A DNA stretch of 5,073 bases from Sporosarcina sp. (GTDB lineage: Bacteria > Bacillota > Bacilli > Bacillales_A > Planococcaceae): NCBI GenBank assembly GCA_029263945.1, contig JARIDM010000210.1:1-5073 (forward strand). The letters are read 5' to 3'. Below, piece after piece: positions 1 through 5,073 of the stretch (the stretch's first letter is position 1; each line of letters starts with the position of its first letter). The notes under the pieces were generated by a model. The model had not been told where the DNA came from and did no database searches. It saw only the letters and a program-made list of their open reading frames with translations. A program made the translations under genes and the position numbers.

Positions 1-2372
1 CTTGTTCGGCTTGCGCCAGTCGCATCGAAAAAGGATTGTCTAAAATAGAAGGTGTTGAAAAGGCGAACGTAAACTTTGCGTTAGAGCGTTCGACGATTAC
101 TTATGATCCGGCAGAAACTAATGTTAAAGCATTTACGGAAAGAATCGAAAAACTTGGATTTAGTGTCGTTCAAGATCAAGAGATATTCGATGTGACAGGG
201 ATGACCTGTGCTGCTTGCGCGACCAGAATTGAAAAGCGTATCGCGAAGATGGAAGGCGTTTCTCATGCAAGTGTGAACTTCGCTTTAGAAACAATTGCGG
301 TCGAATACGATGAAGGTCAAGTAAGTGAAAACGATATGATCGAAGCTGTCAAAAAAATGGGCTACGAATTAATACCCAAACAAAAAAATGAAGACAAAAT
401 GGACCATAAAGAGCAAGAAATCAAAAAACAGGAAAGAAAGTTCATCTTTTCACTCATTTTAACGCTGCCATTATTATGGACGATGGTTGCCCATTTTGAA
501 TTTTTGTCATTCATTTACATGCCAGACTTTTTAATGAACCCATGGTTACAACTTGCACTGGCAACACCTGTACAGTTTCTTGTTGGTGCACAGTTTTATA
601 GAGGTGCTTTTAATGCGCTGCGAAATAAAAGTGCGAATATGGATGTACTCGTTGCACTGGGAACGAGCGCCGCTTACTTCTACAGTTTATACTTATCGAT
701 TGAATGGACGGTAGCAGGAAGTCTAGGGGTTCCAGAACTCTATTTTGAAGCTTCCGCGGTCATTATTACACTCATCATTCTTGGTAAATTATTCGAAGTA
801 CGTGCCAAAGGAAAAACGAGCCAAGCGATTCAAAAGTTACTTGGGTTACAAGCAAAAACAGCCCGTGTATTACGAGACGGTGTTGAAATTGAACTGCCAA
901 TTGAACAAGTGATTTCAGGAGATGTTGTCATTGTAAAACCTGGTGAAAAAATGCCAGTAGATGGTGAAATTATAGAGGGACGTTCGGCGATCGATGAGTC
1001 CATGGTGACAGGGGAAAGTCTTCCTGTTGATAAGGTTGTAGGAGACGGTGTCATTGGCGGAACGATTAATAAAAACGGTTCACTTCAAGTGAAAGCGACG
1101 AAGGTTGGGAAAGACACTGCGCTCGCTCAAATTGTGAAAGTGGTGGAAGAAGCACAAGGGTCGAAAGCGGACATTCAACGCTTAGCAGATCGAATTTCGG
1201 GTGTTTTTGTACCAGTTGTTGTGCTCATTGCTATTGGCACATTTTTAGTTTGGTACTTTGCAGTCACGCCTGGTGATTTCCGTTCGGCTTTAATTCCCAC
1301 GATTTCTATTTTAGTCATTGCTTGTCCATGTGCTTTAGGACTGGCAACACCGACGTCGATTATGGCGGGATCTGGAAGAGCGGCAGAAATGGGTATGCTC
1401 TTTAAAGGCGGCGAACATTTAGAAAACACAAGGTCAATCGATACAGTCGTTTTAGATAAAACGGGCACTGTGACAAAAGGGGAACCTTCTTTAACAGATA
1501 TTACTGTTGCGAAAGGCTTCCGTGAAGAGGAAGTGCTCGCGTTAATTGCGACAGCGGAAAATCAATCAGAGCATCCGCTTGCACGTGCAATTGTTGACGG
1601 GGTTAAAGAGAAAGGGATCTCTCTTTTAACAGTCGCAAACTTTGAAGCCTTACCTGGTTACGGCATACAGGCAGACGTTGAAAACCAGAAAATACTTGTC
1701 GGGACAAGAAAGCTTATGACTGAACATGGGGTTGATACGACAGGTGTAGAAGCGGCAATGGTAAAGTTTGAAAGTGAAGGGAAAACAGCGATGTTAATTG
1801 CGGTGGATCAGAAACTTGCCGGCGTAGTGGCGGTTGCGGATACCGTAAAGGATACGTCCAAAGCCGCGATTGCACGGTTGCACGAACTTGGGTTAGATGT
1901 CATTATGCTGACAGGGGATAATGAACGAACGGCCGAGGCGATTGCGCAGCAAGTTGGTTTAACGCATATTATTGCGGAAGTCTTGCCAGAACAAAAGAGC
2001 CATGAAATTAAGAAGTTACAAGCACAAGGGAAAAAAGTTGCGATGGTCGGTGATGGGATTAACGACGCACCTGCACTTGCGACAGCTGATATTGGGATGG
2101 CTGTTGGAACAGGGACAGATATCGCGATTGAAGCTGCAGATATTACGTTGATGCGTGGGGATTTAAACAGTGTGGCTGATGCGGTCATTATGAGTAGAAA
2201 AACGATGCGTAATATTAAACAAAACTTGTTCTTTGCATTTTTCTACAACACGATTGGTATTCCAATTGCCGCGATGGGCTTACTCGCTCCGTGGGTAGCA
2301 GGTGCTGCGATGGCATTTAGCTCTGTATCTGTTGTATTAAATGCGCTACGCTTACAAAAAGTAAAATTATAA
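1..2372 (+). CDS. copA: Copper-exporting P1B-type ATPase CopA (5' end cut by window edge)
   Basis: Integral membrane pump that exports Cu(I) from the cytoplasm using ATP. The frame is open from base 3 with no start; the window begins inside the first metal-binding domain (C-S-A-C, 3-14), so TTG at 36 is not the real start. A second HMA domain has MTCAAC with cysteines at 207 and 216. Then come four membrane helices, the actuator TGES (1008-1019), two helices with the metal-site CPC (1323-1331), the phosphorylation motif DKTGT with its aspartate codon at 1455, SEHP (1566-1577), TGDN (1911-1922), GDGINDAP (2049-2072), and a last helix pair carrying Y-N (2244-2249) and M-A-F-S-S (2310-2324). Those residues plus CPC are the Cu(I)-type (P1B-1) signature. 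789 residues are visible against roughly 800 for Bacillus CopA, so only about a dozen are missing. The frame is intact. A copZ or csoR partner would lie to the left, out of view. Copper specificity is from family knowledge of these motifs. Confidence 0.96.
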   Translation, partial: CSACASRIEKGLSKIEGVEKANVNFALERSTITYDPAETNVKAFTERIEKLGFSVVQDQEIFDVTGMTCAACATRIEKRIAKMEGVSHASVNFALETIAVEYDEGQVSENDMIEAVKKMGYELIPKQKNEDKMDHKEQEIKKQERKFIFSLILTLPLLWTMVAHFEFLSFIYMPDFLMNPWLQLALATPVQFLVGAQFYRGAFNALRNKSANMDVLVALGTSAAYFYSLYLSIEWTVAGSLGVPELYFEASAVIITLIILGKLFEVRAKGKTSQAIQKLLGLQAKTARVLRDGVEIELPIEQVISGDVVIVKPGEKMPVDGEIIEGRSAIDESMVTGESLPVDKVVGDGVIGGTINKNGSLQVKATKVGKDTALAQIVKVVEEAQGSKADIQRLADRISGVFVPVVVLIAIGTFLVWYFAVTPGDFRSALIPTISILVIACPCALGLATPTSIMAGSGRAAEMGMLFKGGEHLENTRSIDTVVLDKTGTVTKGEPSLTDITVAKGFREEEVLALIATAENQSEHPLARAIVDGVKEKGISLLTVANFEALPGYGIQADVENQKILVGTRKLMTEHGVDTTGVEAAMVKFESEGKTAMLIAVDQKLAGVVAVADTVKDTSKAAIARLHELGLDVIMLTGDNERTAEAIAQQVGLTHIIAEVLPEQKSHEIKKLQAQGKKVAMVGDGINDAPALATADIGMAVGTGTDIAIEAADITLMRGDLNSVADAVIMSRKTMRNIKQNLFFAFFYNTIGIPIAAMGLLAPWVAGAAMAFSSVSVVLNALRLQKVKL

Positions 2373-2384
2373 CGGATTGCTAAA

Positions 2385-2428
2385 AGGTACTTCATTCGCT
2401 GATTGAAAGTGGATGAAGTATCTTTTTT
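2385..2428 (+). terminator. Rho-independent terminator of copA
   Basis: Starting 12 bases after the copA stop, bases 2385-2400 pair with 2408-2423 in a stem of about 16 bp (a few G-T wobbles) around a 7-base loop, followed by a T-run at 2423-2428. This is a classic intrinsic terminator for copA. On the opposite strand the same stem is followed by only four T's (2385-2382), so it could also weakly stop the converging lipoprotein operon. No better - strand terminator is visible between 2429 and 2478. Confidence 0.88.
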
Positions 2429-2478
2429 ATATGAAGAAATGAATAAAACTCGCTTCATTACTTTTAGCTAAGGTTGTT

Positions 2479-2814
2479 TTAATAATCACAAGATTTAACT
2501 TTACATGCTTCTTTTCTTTCAGGGAAGCCTTCCCCTTCCCCAATCCTGTTTATAGTAAAATCAGTCTCATCAACCCCAATAGAAAACGGATATTTATTAT
2601 TGACCGTACCATCAACTTCCATGCCACCAAGTTGTCCAGTATATACTTTTTCAATTTCAATCGTTTCTATATCCTTGTAATTATTTCGCAAGTAACTTCC
2701 AGCAATAGCCTCAGCTTTTGTAATCGTTTCTTCGTCATAATCTGGACTTTTCTTAAAGCATCCAGTCAATAACAATGGAATCAATAAAATCAAACTGAAT
2801 TTAATAAACCTCAG
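2479..2814 (-). CDS. Small lipoprotein, DUF1433-like, putative immunity protein (copy 1, CTG start)
   Basis: Predicted lipoprotein of 111 residues on the outer face of the membrane. Read from CTG at 2814-2812 it has a charged start (MRFIK), a hydrophobic core and the lipobox L-T-G-C, then a mature part of 93 residues. Starting at the internal TTG (2793) would lose the positive n-region. No ATG, GTG or TTG lies further upstream in frame, while AGGTGA (2824-2819) sits 4 bases before the CTG, as in the paralogue. The mature part shows a helix (ETITKAEAIAGSYLRNNY), then alternating beta-strand stretches, and ends C-K-V-K-S-C-D-Y with a possible disulfide pair. This looks like a cystatin/NTF2-like small fold. 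The pattern resembles DUF1433 lipoproteins of Firmicutes, recalled by eye. About 72 of 93 mature residues match the neighbouring copy, whose stop lies 21 bases upstream, so the two are probably cotranscribed. A protective role against the adjacent lipase is inferred from context only. Confidence 0.82.
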   Translation of the reverse strand: MRFIKFSLILLIPLLLTGCFKKSPDYDEETITKAEAIAGSYLRNNYKDIETIEIEKVYTGQLGGMEVDGTVNNKYPFSIGVDETDFTINRIGEGEGFPERKEACKVKSCDY

Positions 2815-2824
2815 ATAATCACCT
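2815..2824 (-). promoter_or_regulatory. Ribosome binding site that supports a CTG start for lipoprotein copy 1
   Basis: On the - strand AGGTGA (2824-2819) is followed by four bases and then CTG (2814-2812). The paralogous gene has AGGTGA, five bases, then TTG. The matching layout is the main reason for preferring CTG over the internal TTG at 2793, which has no ribosome binding site at a normal distance. Confidence 0.6.
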
Positions 2825-2835
2825 GTATGATATTT

Positions 2836-3168
2836 TTAATAATCACAAGATTTAACTTTACATTCTTCTTTTCTTTCAGGGAAATTTTCCCCTTCACTAA
2901 TACCCATTATAGTAAAGTTAGATTCTCCAACAGTAAGGTTAAACCTATATTTGTTATTGGCTGTACCCCTAACTTCCAAACCGCCAAGTTGTCCAGTATA
3001 TACTTTTTCAATTTCGATCGTTTCTATATCCTTGTAGTTACTTCGCAAGTAACTTTCAGCTACAGCCTCAGCCTTTGTGATCGTTTCTTCGTCATAATCT
3101 TCCTTCTTCACAAAACAACCCCCTAGTAGTATACTAATTACAATTAAAGAAAAAATTAGTTTTTTCAA
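2836..3168 (-). CDS. Small lipoprotein, DUF1433-like, putative immunity protein (copy 2)
   Basis: Predicted lipoprotein of 110 residues, first gene of the - strand pair. I chose the TTG at 3168 because GAGGTGAG (3180-3173) lies just before it; a GTG at 3177 opens the same frame but lies inside this ribosome binding site. The product begins MKKLIFSL, has a hydrophobic stretch and the lipobox L-G-G-C, so the mature part starts at cysteine 18. The mature domain has one amphipathic helix (around ETITKAEAVAESYLRSNY), a run of likely beta strands, and the tail C-K-V-K-S-C-D-Y shared with copy 1. Differences from copy 1 cluster in mature residues 50-78, while residues 27-46 are identical. It is divergent from the lipase gene, 48 bp away. 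DUF1433-like assignment is by recognition of the sequence pattern; immunity against the lipase is inference by analogy with TilA, and I do not claim that it is homologous to TilA. Confidence 0.88.
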   Translation of the reverse strand: MKKLIFSLIVISILLGGCFVKKEDYDEETITKAEAVAESYLRSNYKDIETIEIEKVYTGQLGGLEVRGTANNKYRFNLTVGESNFTIMGISEGENFPERKEECKVKSCDY

Positions 3169-3190
3169 ACAACTCACCTCTTTCTATTAT
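3162..3190 (+). promoter_or_regulatory. Candidate sigma-A promoter for the lipase operon
   Basis: TTTTCA (3162-3167, 4 of 6 to TTGACA), a 17-base spacer and TATTAT (3185-3190, 5 of 6 to TATAAT) would start transcription near 3197, just ahead of the ribosome binding site at 3201. The -35 box lies over the start codon of the divergent lipoprotein gene. This is a by-eye match in AT-rich DNA and hence tentative. Confidence 0.45.
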
Positions 3191-3217
3191 CATACAAATA
3201 AAGGATGTGAAAGTCTA
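3189..3217 (-). promoter_or_regulatory. Candidate sigma-A promoter for the lipoprotein pair, overlapping the lipase promoter
   Basis: On the - strand TAGACT (3217-3212, 4 of 6), a 17-base spacer and TATGAT (3194-3189, 5 of 6) would start near 3182 with a very short leader before the ribosome binding site at 3180. Its -10 box shares two bases with the oppositely directed -10 box, and its -35 box reaches the lipase start codon. The tentative call is helped by the absence of room for a promoter elsewhere in the 48-bp gap. Confidence 0.4.
3201..3210 (+). promoter_or_regulatory. Ribosome binding site of the lipase gene
   Basis: AAGGATGTGA matches the ideal AAGGAGGTGA at nine of ten positions and ends six bases before the ATG at 3217, which fixes that start. 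Confidence 0.8.
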
Positions 3218-4494
3218 TGTCTACATTATCCGATCAAGCTGCAGTTTTAATTGCTAAAGATGCCTACGAAAGAAAAAGTAGTGCAGTCATAGTTGACCAT
3301 CATGATGAAATAATTACATACAACGTTATCGAAACCATCGAGGATAAATTGACAGGCTTGCATGGGTATGTGTTAAAAAATGACCAAACAAATGAGATTG
3401 TCATTAGCTTTGAAGGTACGCAAAAAGATATTGGTTGGACTCAAGCTATCCGAGACCTTAACGAAGATATCGTAGGCGTTCTCTTAGGATCATCGGAATA
3501 TACCGAAAAGGAAAACAAGCCTGTAAAGTATACAGGGTTACCCATGCAAAAAGTCTATGTCGGATCTGGTTTTGCAAAAATTGAAGATAATAAATTTTTC
3601 TTGCTTAAAAGAAACCAATTTACAGAAGCGGATATCGTGGTGAAAAAGCAGATTGAAAAATATGGGGCTCAAAACATCACTTTTGTTGGACATTCCTTAG
3701 GTGGTGGTCTCGCTGAGTATTTTGCAATCACATACAATTCACATGCAGTGACTTTTTCAGCTCCTGACATTACGAATCTATTAAATAAAGAACAAAAGAG
3801 TCAAGTGAAAAATGGTGACTTCAAACATTCTATTATATCGTACGCTCATCCTGACGATTTGGTTAGTTCTTCTTTCAATAAGCCTGTAGGATCAACGTAT
3901 TTTCTCATGCATCCTAGTGAAGTTGGGTTTATGAAAAACTTGAAAAAACACGGAATTGCAAACTATAACGATCAAGCCTTTTTTGACAAGGATGGTTACT
4001 ACTTACCAGGTGTATTAATTGATGGGACATTACACGGTAAATTAGGCGTATCCCCTTTAGCATTAAAAAATAGTGAGGTAGAGAACTATACGATTCAAAT
4101 TAAAGCCGCTATTATGAATGGTTTTATTGCGGATGTTGAACAGAACACAACACAACACAACACAACACGGATTGAAAATACGGAAAGGTCGTTACTTCAA
4201 TTTTGGGACTTTTATATTGAAGAAATGAAAGCGCTAAAAAGTAAATACAATTGGATGGTTGGTGTGGGCCAATATGATTTGCTTAGTTCTGTGGATGTAC
4301 AGGAAGTTTTCGCTTCTATAGGTCAGGAAGAAGAAGGGGTTCCTCTTATTTTCAACATAAGCAACTATGAAGAAATGCTGATAAAAGCGAGGCTCGTTTT
4401 AACTGACACAGAAGACATTGCCTTTCATATGTATGAAATGAATGAAGATTTACAAGAGGCGGATACCTTAATTGCCCAGTGGCTAAAAAATTAG
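3217..4494 (+). CDS. TslA-like lipase toxin: N-terminal phospholipase domain, C-terminal helical T7SS-targeting domain
   Basis: Probable lipid-cleaving toxin exported by a type VII secretion system, 425 residues. The N-terminal ~290 residues form a class-3-lipase-like alpha/beta hydrolase: oxyanion strand motif F-E-G-T (65-68), nucleophile elbow G-H-S-L-G-G with Ser160, probable catalytic Asp213 or Asp214 in HPDDLV, and probable His245 in KKHGIANY. There is no signal peptide or membrane segment, which fits T7SS rather than Sec export. A polar linker (about 308-318, encoded by a pentanucleotide repeat) leads to a mainly helical C-terminal region of about 110 residues, with a YxxxE motif at Tyr406-Glu410. 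This toxin-first order is the reverse of LXG toxins and matches TslA of S. aureus, a phospholipase A. A small helical protein gene follows after 13 bases, and lipoprotein genes diverge upstream. The lipase fold is well supported by motifs. The T7SS link rests on architecture and neighbours; an ordinary cytoplasmic lipase is the alternative. Confidence 0.85.
   Translation: MSTLSDQAAVLIAKDAYERKSSAVIVDHHDEIITYNVIETIEDKLTGLHGYVLKNDQTNEIVISFEGTQKDIGWTQAIRDLNEDIVGVLLGSSEYTEKENKPVKYTGLPMQKVYVGSGFAKIEDNKFFLLKRNQFTEADIVVKKQIEKYGAQNITFVGHSLGGGLAEYFAITYNSHAVTFSAPDITNLLNKEQKSQVKNGDFKHSIISYAHPDDLVSSSFNKPVGSTYFLMHPSEVGFMKNLKKHGIANYNDQAFFDKDGYYLPGVLIDGTLHGKLGVSPLALKNSEVENYTIQIKAAIMNGFIADVEQNTTQHNTTRIENTERSLLQFWDFYIEEMKALKSKYNWMVGVGQYDLLSSVDVQEVFASIGQEEEGVPLIFNISNYEEMLIKARLVLTDTEDIAFHMYEMNEDLQEADTLIAQWLKN
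4144..4168 (+). repeat. Pentanucleotide tandem repeat (AACAC)x5 inside the lipase gene
   Basis: Five perfect copies of AACAC encode the polar stretch N-T-T-Q-H-N-T-T between the lipase domain and the helical C-terminal domain. The unit length is not a multiple of three. One extra unit would give a TGA at 4226-4228, and one lost unit a TGA at 4173-4175. Either change would leave the lipase domain without its C-terminal domain. Confidence 0.95.
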
Positions 4495-4495
4495 T

Positions 4496-4501
4496 GGAGG
4501 G
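4496..4501 (+). promoter_or_regulatory. Strong ribosome binding site for the helical partner gene (GTG start)
   Basis: GGAGGG lies two bases after the lipase stop codon (4492-4494) and six bases before the GTG at 4508. It supports this GTG as start and independent, efficient translation of the second gene of the operon. Confidence 0.85.
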
Positions 4502-4507
4502 ATTTAA

Positions 4508-4825
4508 GTGACATATTCAGGATATAGTTTAGTGGGTGAACATCATGATTACCTGGCAGAACAAATTAGAAGAAGTGCTCAAAAAGCAGCGTTAAAAAAA
4601 CAAATTTATGCGGATGTTGAACTGAAAAGAGAGCTTTTTAACGTTTATTTGCGACATGGCTATGCGTTGGATTCCTTGGCGAGTGAACAACAAGCTTTAT
4701 CTCGAAATATTAAGAACCAATTTTCTGGTAAAGCGAGAGCCGCGTTAACGAGTCGCTTTGATGACAGTATTAGAGAAGCGCTTACACTTCATTATATGTT
4801 CGAGCGGTTTTTAAAACAGTTTTAA
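4508..4825 (+). CDS. Small all-helical protein, putative T7SS partner (TlaA/Lap-like)
   Basis: 105-residue protein with no signal peptide, no membrane segment and no cysteine, rich in Ala, Leu, Arg, Lys and Gln. It reads as a helical hairpin: a long helix over about residues 9-67, a turn at F72-S-G74, then a second helix (KARAALTSRFDDSIREALTLHYMFERFL). F-S-G followed by A-x-x-x-x-x-x-F resembles the W-x-G turn of WXG100 proteins, with Phe replacing Trp, as is common in LXG-associated partners. Y-A-D-V-E near residue 35 fits YxxxE, although it lies in the first helix. It starts 13 bases after the lipase stop behind a strong ribosome binding site, so the two are cotranscribed. By analogy with TlaA1/TlaA2 it probably stacks on the C-terminal helices of the lipase to form the export signal. 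I did not recognise a specific family, so the role is inferred from size, helicity and position. Confidence 0.75.
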   Translation: MTYSGYSLVGEHHDYLAEQIRRSAQKAALKKQIYADVELKRELFNVYLRHGYALDSLASEQQALSRNIKNQFSGKARAALTSRFDDSIREALTLHYMFERFLKQF

Positions 4826-5073
4826 GACCTTCTTCTTTTGAACGTGGATCAGTTGATTGCAAACGATTGAACGCATAATTAACTTCCTTTATTCATCTCC
4901 AAAACAAGGTGAGTTACTAACCACAACCTTTTCCTTCAATACAAAACCTCTCTATCTACATGAGCAATTTCTGTTATTATTACAATATAAGAGTCAATTT
5001 CATAATGACCTTATTCTGCGACATCTACGCAACATATCGTGCGGGAATGGTTAAAACCGACTATATGTTGTGG
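4826..5073 (+). other. Unassigned 3' tail with a short open frame of doubtful coding status
   Basis: No recognisable gene, RNA or clear terminator was seen in these 248 bases. A 65-codon frame runs from TTG 4857 to TAA at 5052-5054, beginning directly after an in-frame TGA (4854-4856). It has no ribosome binding site and no product that I recognise. Its hydrophobic, leucine-rich centre is not like the preceding helical partner, so it is not an obvious second partner. It may be a gene remnant or chance. The lipase operon's terminator may lie beyond the right edge. Confidence 0.4.
5028..5072. repeat. Imperfect inverted repeat near right edge
   Basis: Bases 5028-5037 can pair with 5063-5072 (10 bp, one G-T wobble) around a 25-base loop that itself contains a small GGTT/AACC hairpin. 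No T-run is visible before the window ends, so it may be a terminator stem, the end of an element, or chance. Confidence 0.3.

Larger units (their letters stand above)
2479..3180 (-). repeat. Tandem gene duplication (two ~340-bp units, 357 bp apart)
   Basis: The two lipoprotein genes are direct repeats. Their 3' ends share a near-perfect stretch (2479-2524 and 2836-2881, with one clear mismatch at 2508 versus 2865), and similarity continues to the ribosome binding sites. It stops within a few bases beyond the stop codons, so the duplicated unit is one gene with its ribosome binding site and without a separate promoter or terminator. Confidence 0.9.

Noticed and set aside
36..38. TTG as the start of the ATPase gene
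   Set aside because: The frame is open to the left edge and already encodes the C-S-A-C metal-binding loop of the first HMA domain, so the true start is outside the window.
81..266. Reverse-strand open frame inside copA, and similar ones at 830-1054, 1175-1468, 1808-2188 and 2243-2458
   Set aside because: They are antisense to an intact, motif-rich ATPase and their products are low-complexity Ser/Ala/Pro/Ile-rich shadows. The last also runs through the terminator.
2431..2458. ATGAAG / CTTCAT hairpin as terminator of the lipoprotein pair
   Set aside because: The stem is only 6 bp with a 16-base loop and no T-run follows on the - strand.
2827..3126. Forward open frame of 99 codons
   Set aside because: It is antisense to the second lipoprotein, whose lipobox, ribosome binding site and paralogue support the - strand. 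The forward product is Phe/Ser-rich and resembles nothing.
3175..3177. GTG at 3177 as the start of lipoprotein copy 2
   Set aside because: It lies within the ribosome binding site GAGGTGAG itself. The TTG at 3168 is correctly spaced and gives a standard MKK signal peptide.
4857..5054. 65-codon open frame as a real gene
   Set aside because: It starts with TTG right after an in-frame stop and has no ribosome binding site or recognisable product. It is kept only as part of an unassigned region.
1..5073. CRISPR array, tRNA/rRNA, riboswitch or insertion sequence
   Set aside because: No spaced repeats, tRNA-like cloverleaf, leader structure or transposase motif was seen. The only repeats are the gene duplication, the pentamer tract and the edge inverted repeat.

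Overview
The window looks like a low-to-moderate GC Gram-positive of the Bacillaceae/Planococcaceae type. The evidence is the Bacillus-style two-HMA CopA, AGGTGA/GGAGG ribosome binding sites, frequent TTG and GTG starts, small lipobox lipoproteins and U-tract terminators. No 16S or other definitive marker is present, so the genus is not assigned.

Layout. (1) Positions 1-2372 hold a nearly complete copper-exporting P1B-ATPase gene (copA, + strand). Its first dozen or so codons lie off the left edge, and a strong intrinsic terminator follows at 2385-2428. (2) Positions 2479-3168 hold two tandem, recently duplicated small lipoprotein genes on the - strand, about 77% identical in the mature part. 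They converge on copA. (3) A gap of only 48 bp (3169-3216) carries ribosome binding sites for both directions and what look like overlapping divergent promoters. (4) Positions 3217-4494 (+) encode a 425-residue protein with an N-terminal lipase-type alpha/beta hydrolase domain and a helical C-terminal domain, without any Sec signal peptide. (5) Thirteen bases later, at 4508-4825 (+), is a 105-residue all-helical protein with an F-S-G turn like that of WXG100/Lap-type partners. (6) Positions 4826-5073 are unassigned.

The most interesting part is 2479-4825. A lipase with a reversed toxin-first architecture, a small helical partner directly downstream and lipoproteins divergently upstream is the layout of a type VII secreted phospholipase toxin module, as described for TslA of Staphylococcus aureus (phospholipase A toxin, TlaA helical partners, TilA immunity lipoprotein). 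I infer that the lipase is exported by a T7SS encoded elsewhere, that the small helical protein forms part of its targeting signal, and that the lipoproteins on the outer face of the membrane protect the producer. This rests on architecture and motifs read by eye, not on a database search.

Details that may be new are a five-copy pentanucleotide tract (AACAC) between the lipase and secretion domains that would act as an on/off switch if it slips, an apparent CTG start in one lipoprotein gene, and interlocked divergent -10 boxes between toxin and putative immunity genes.
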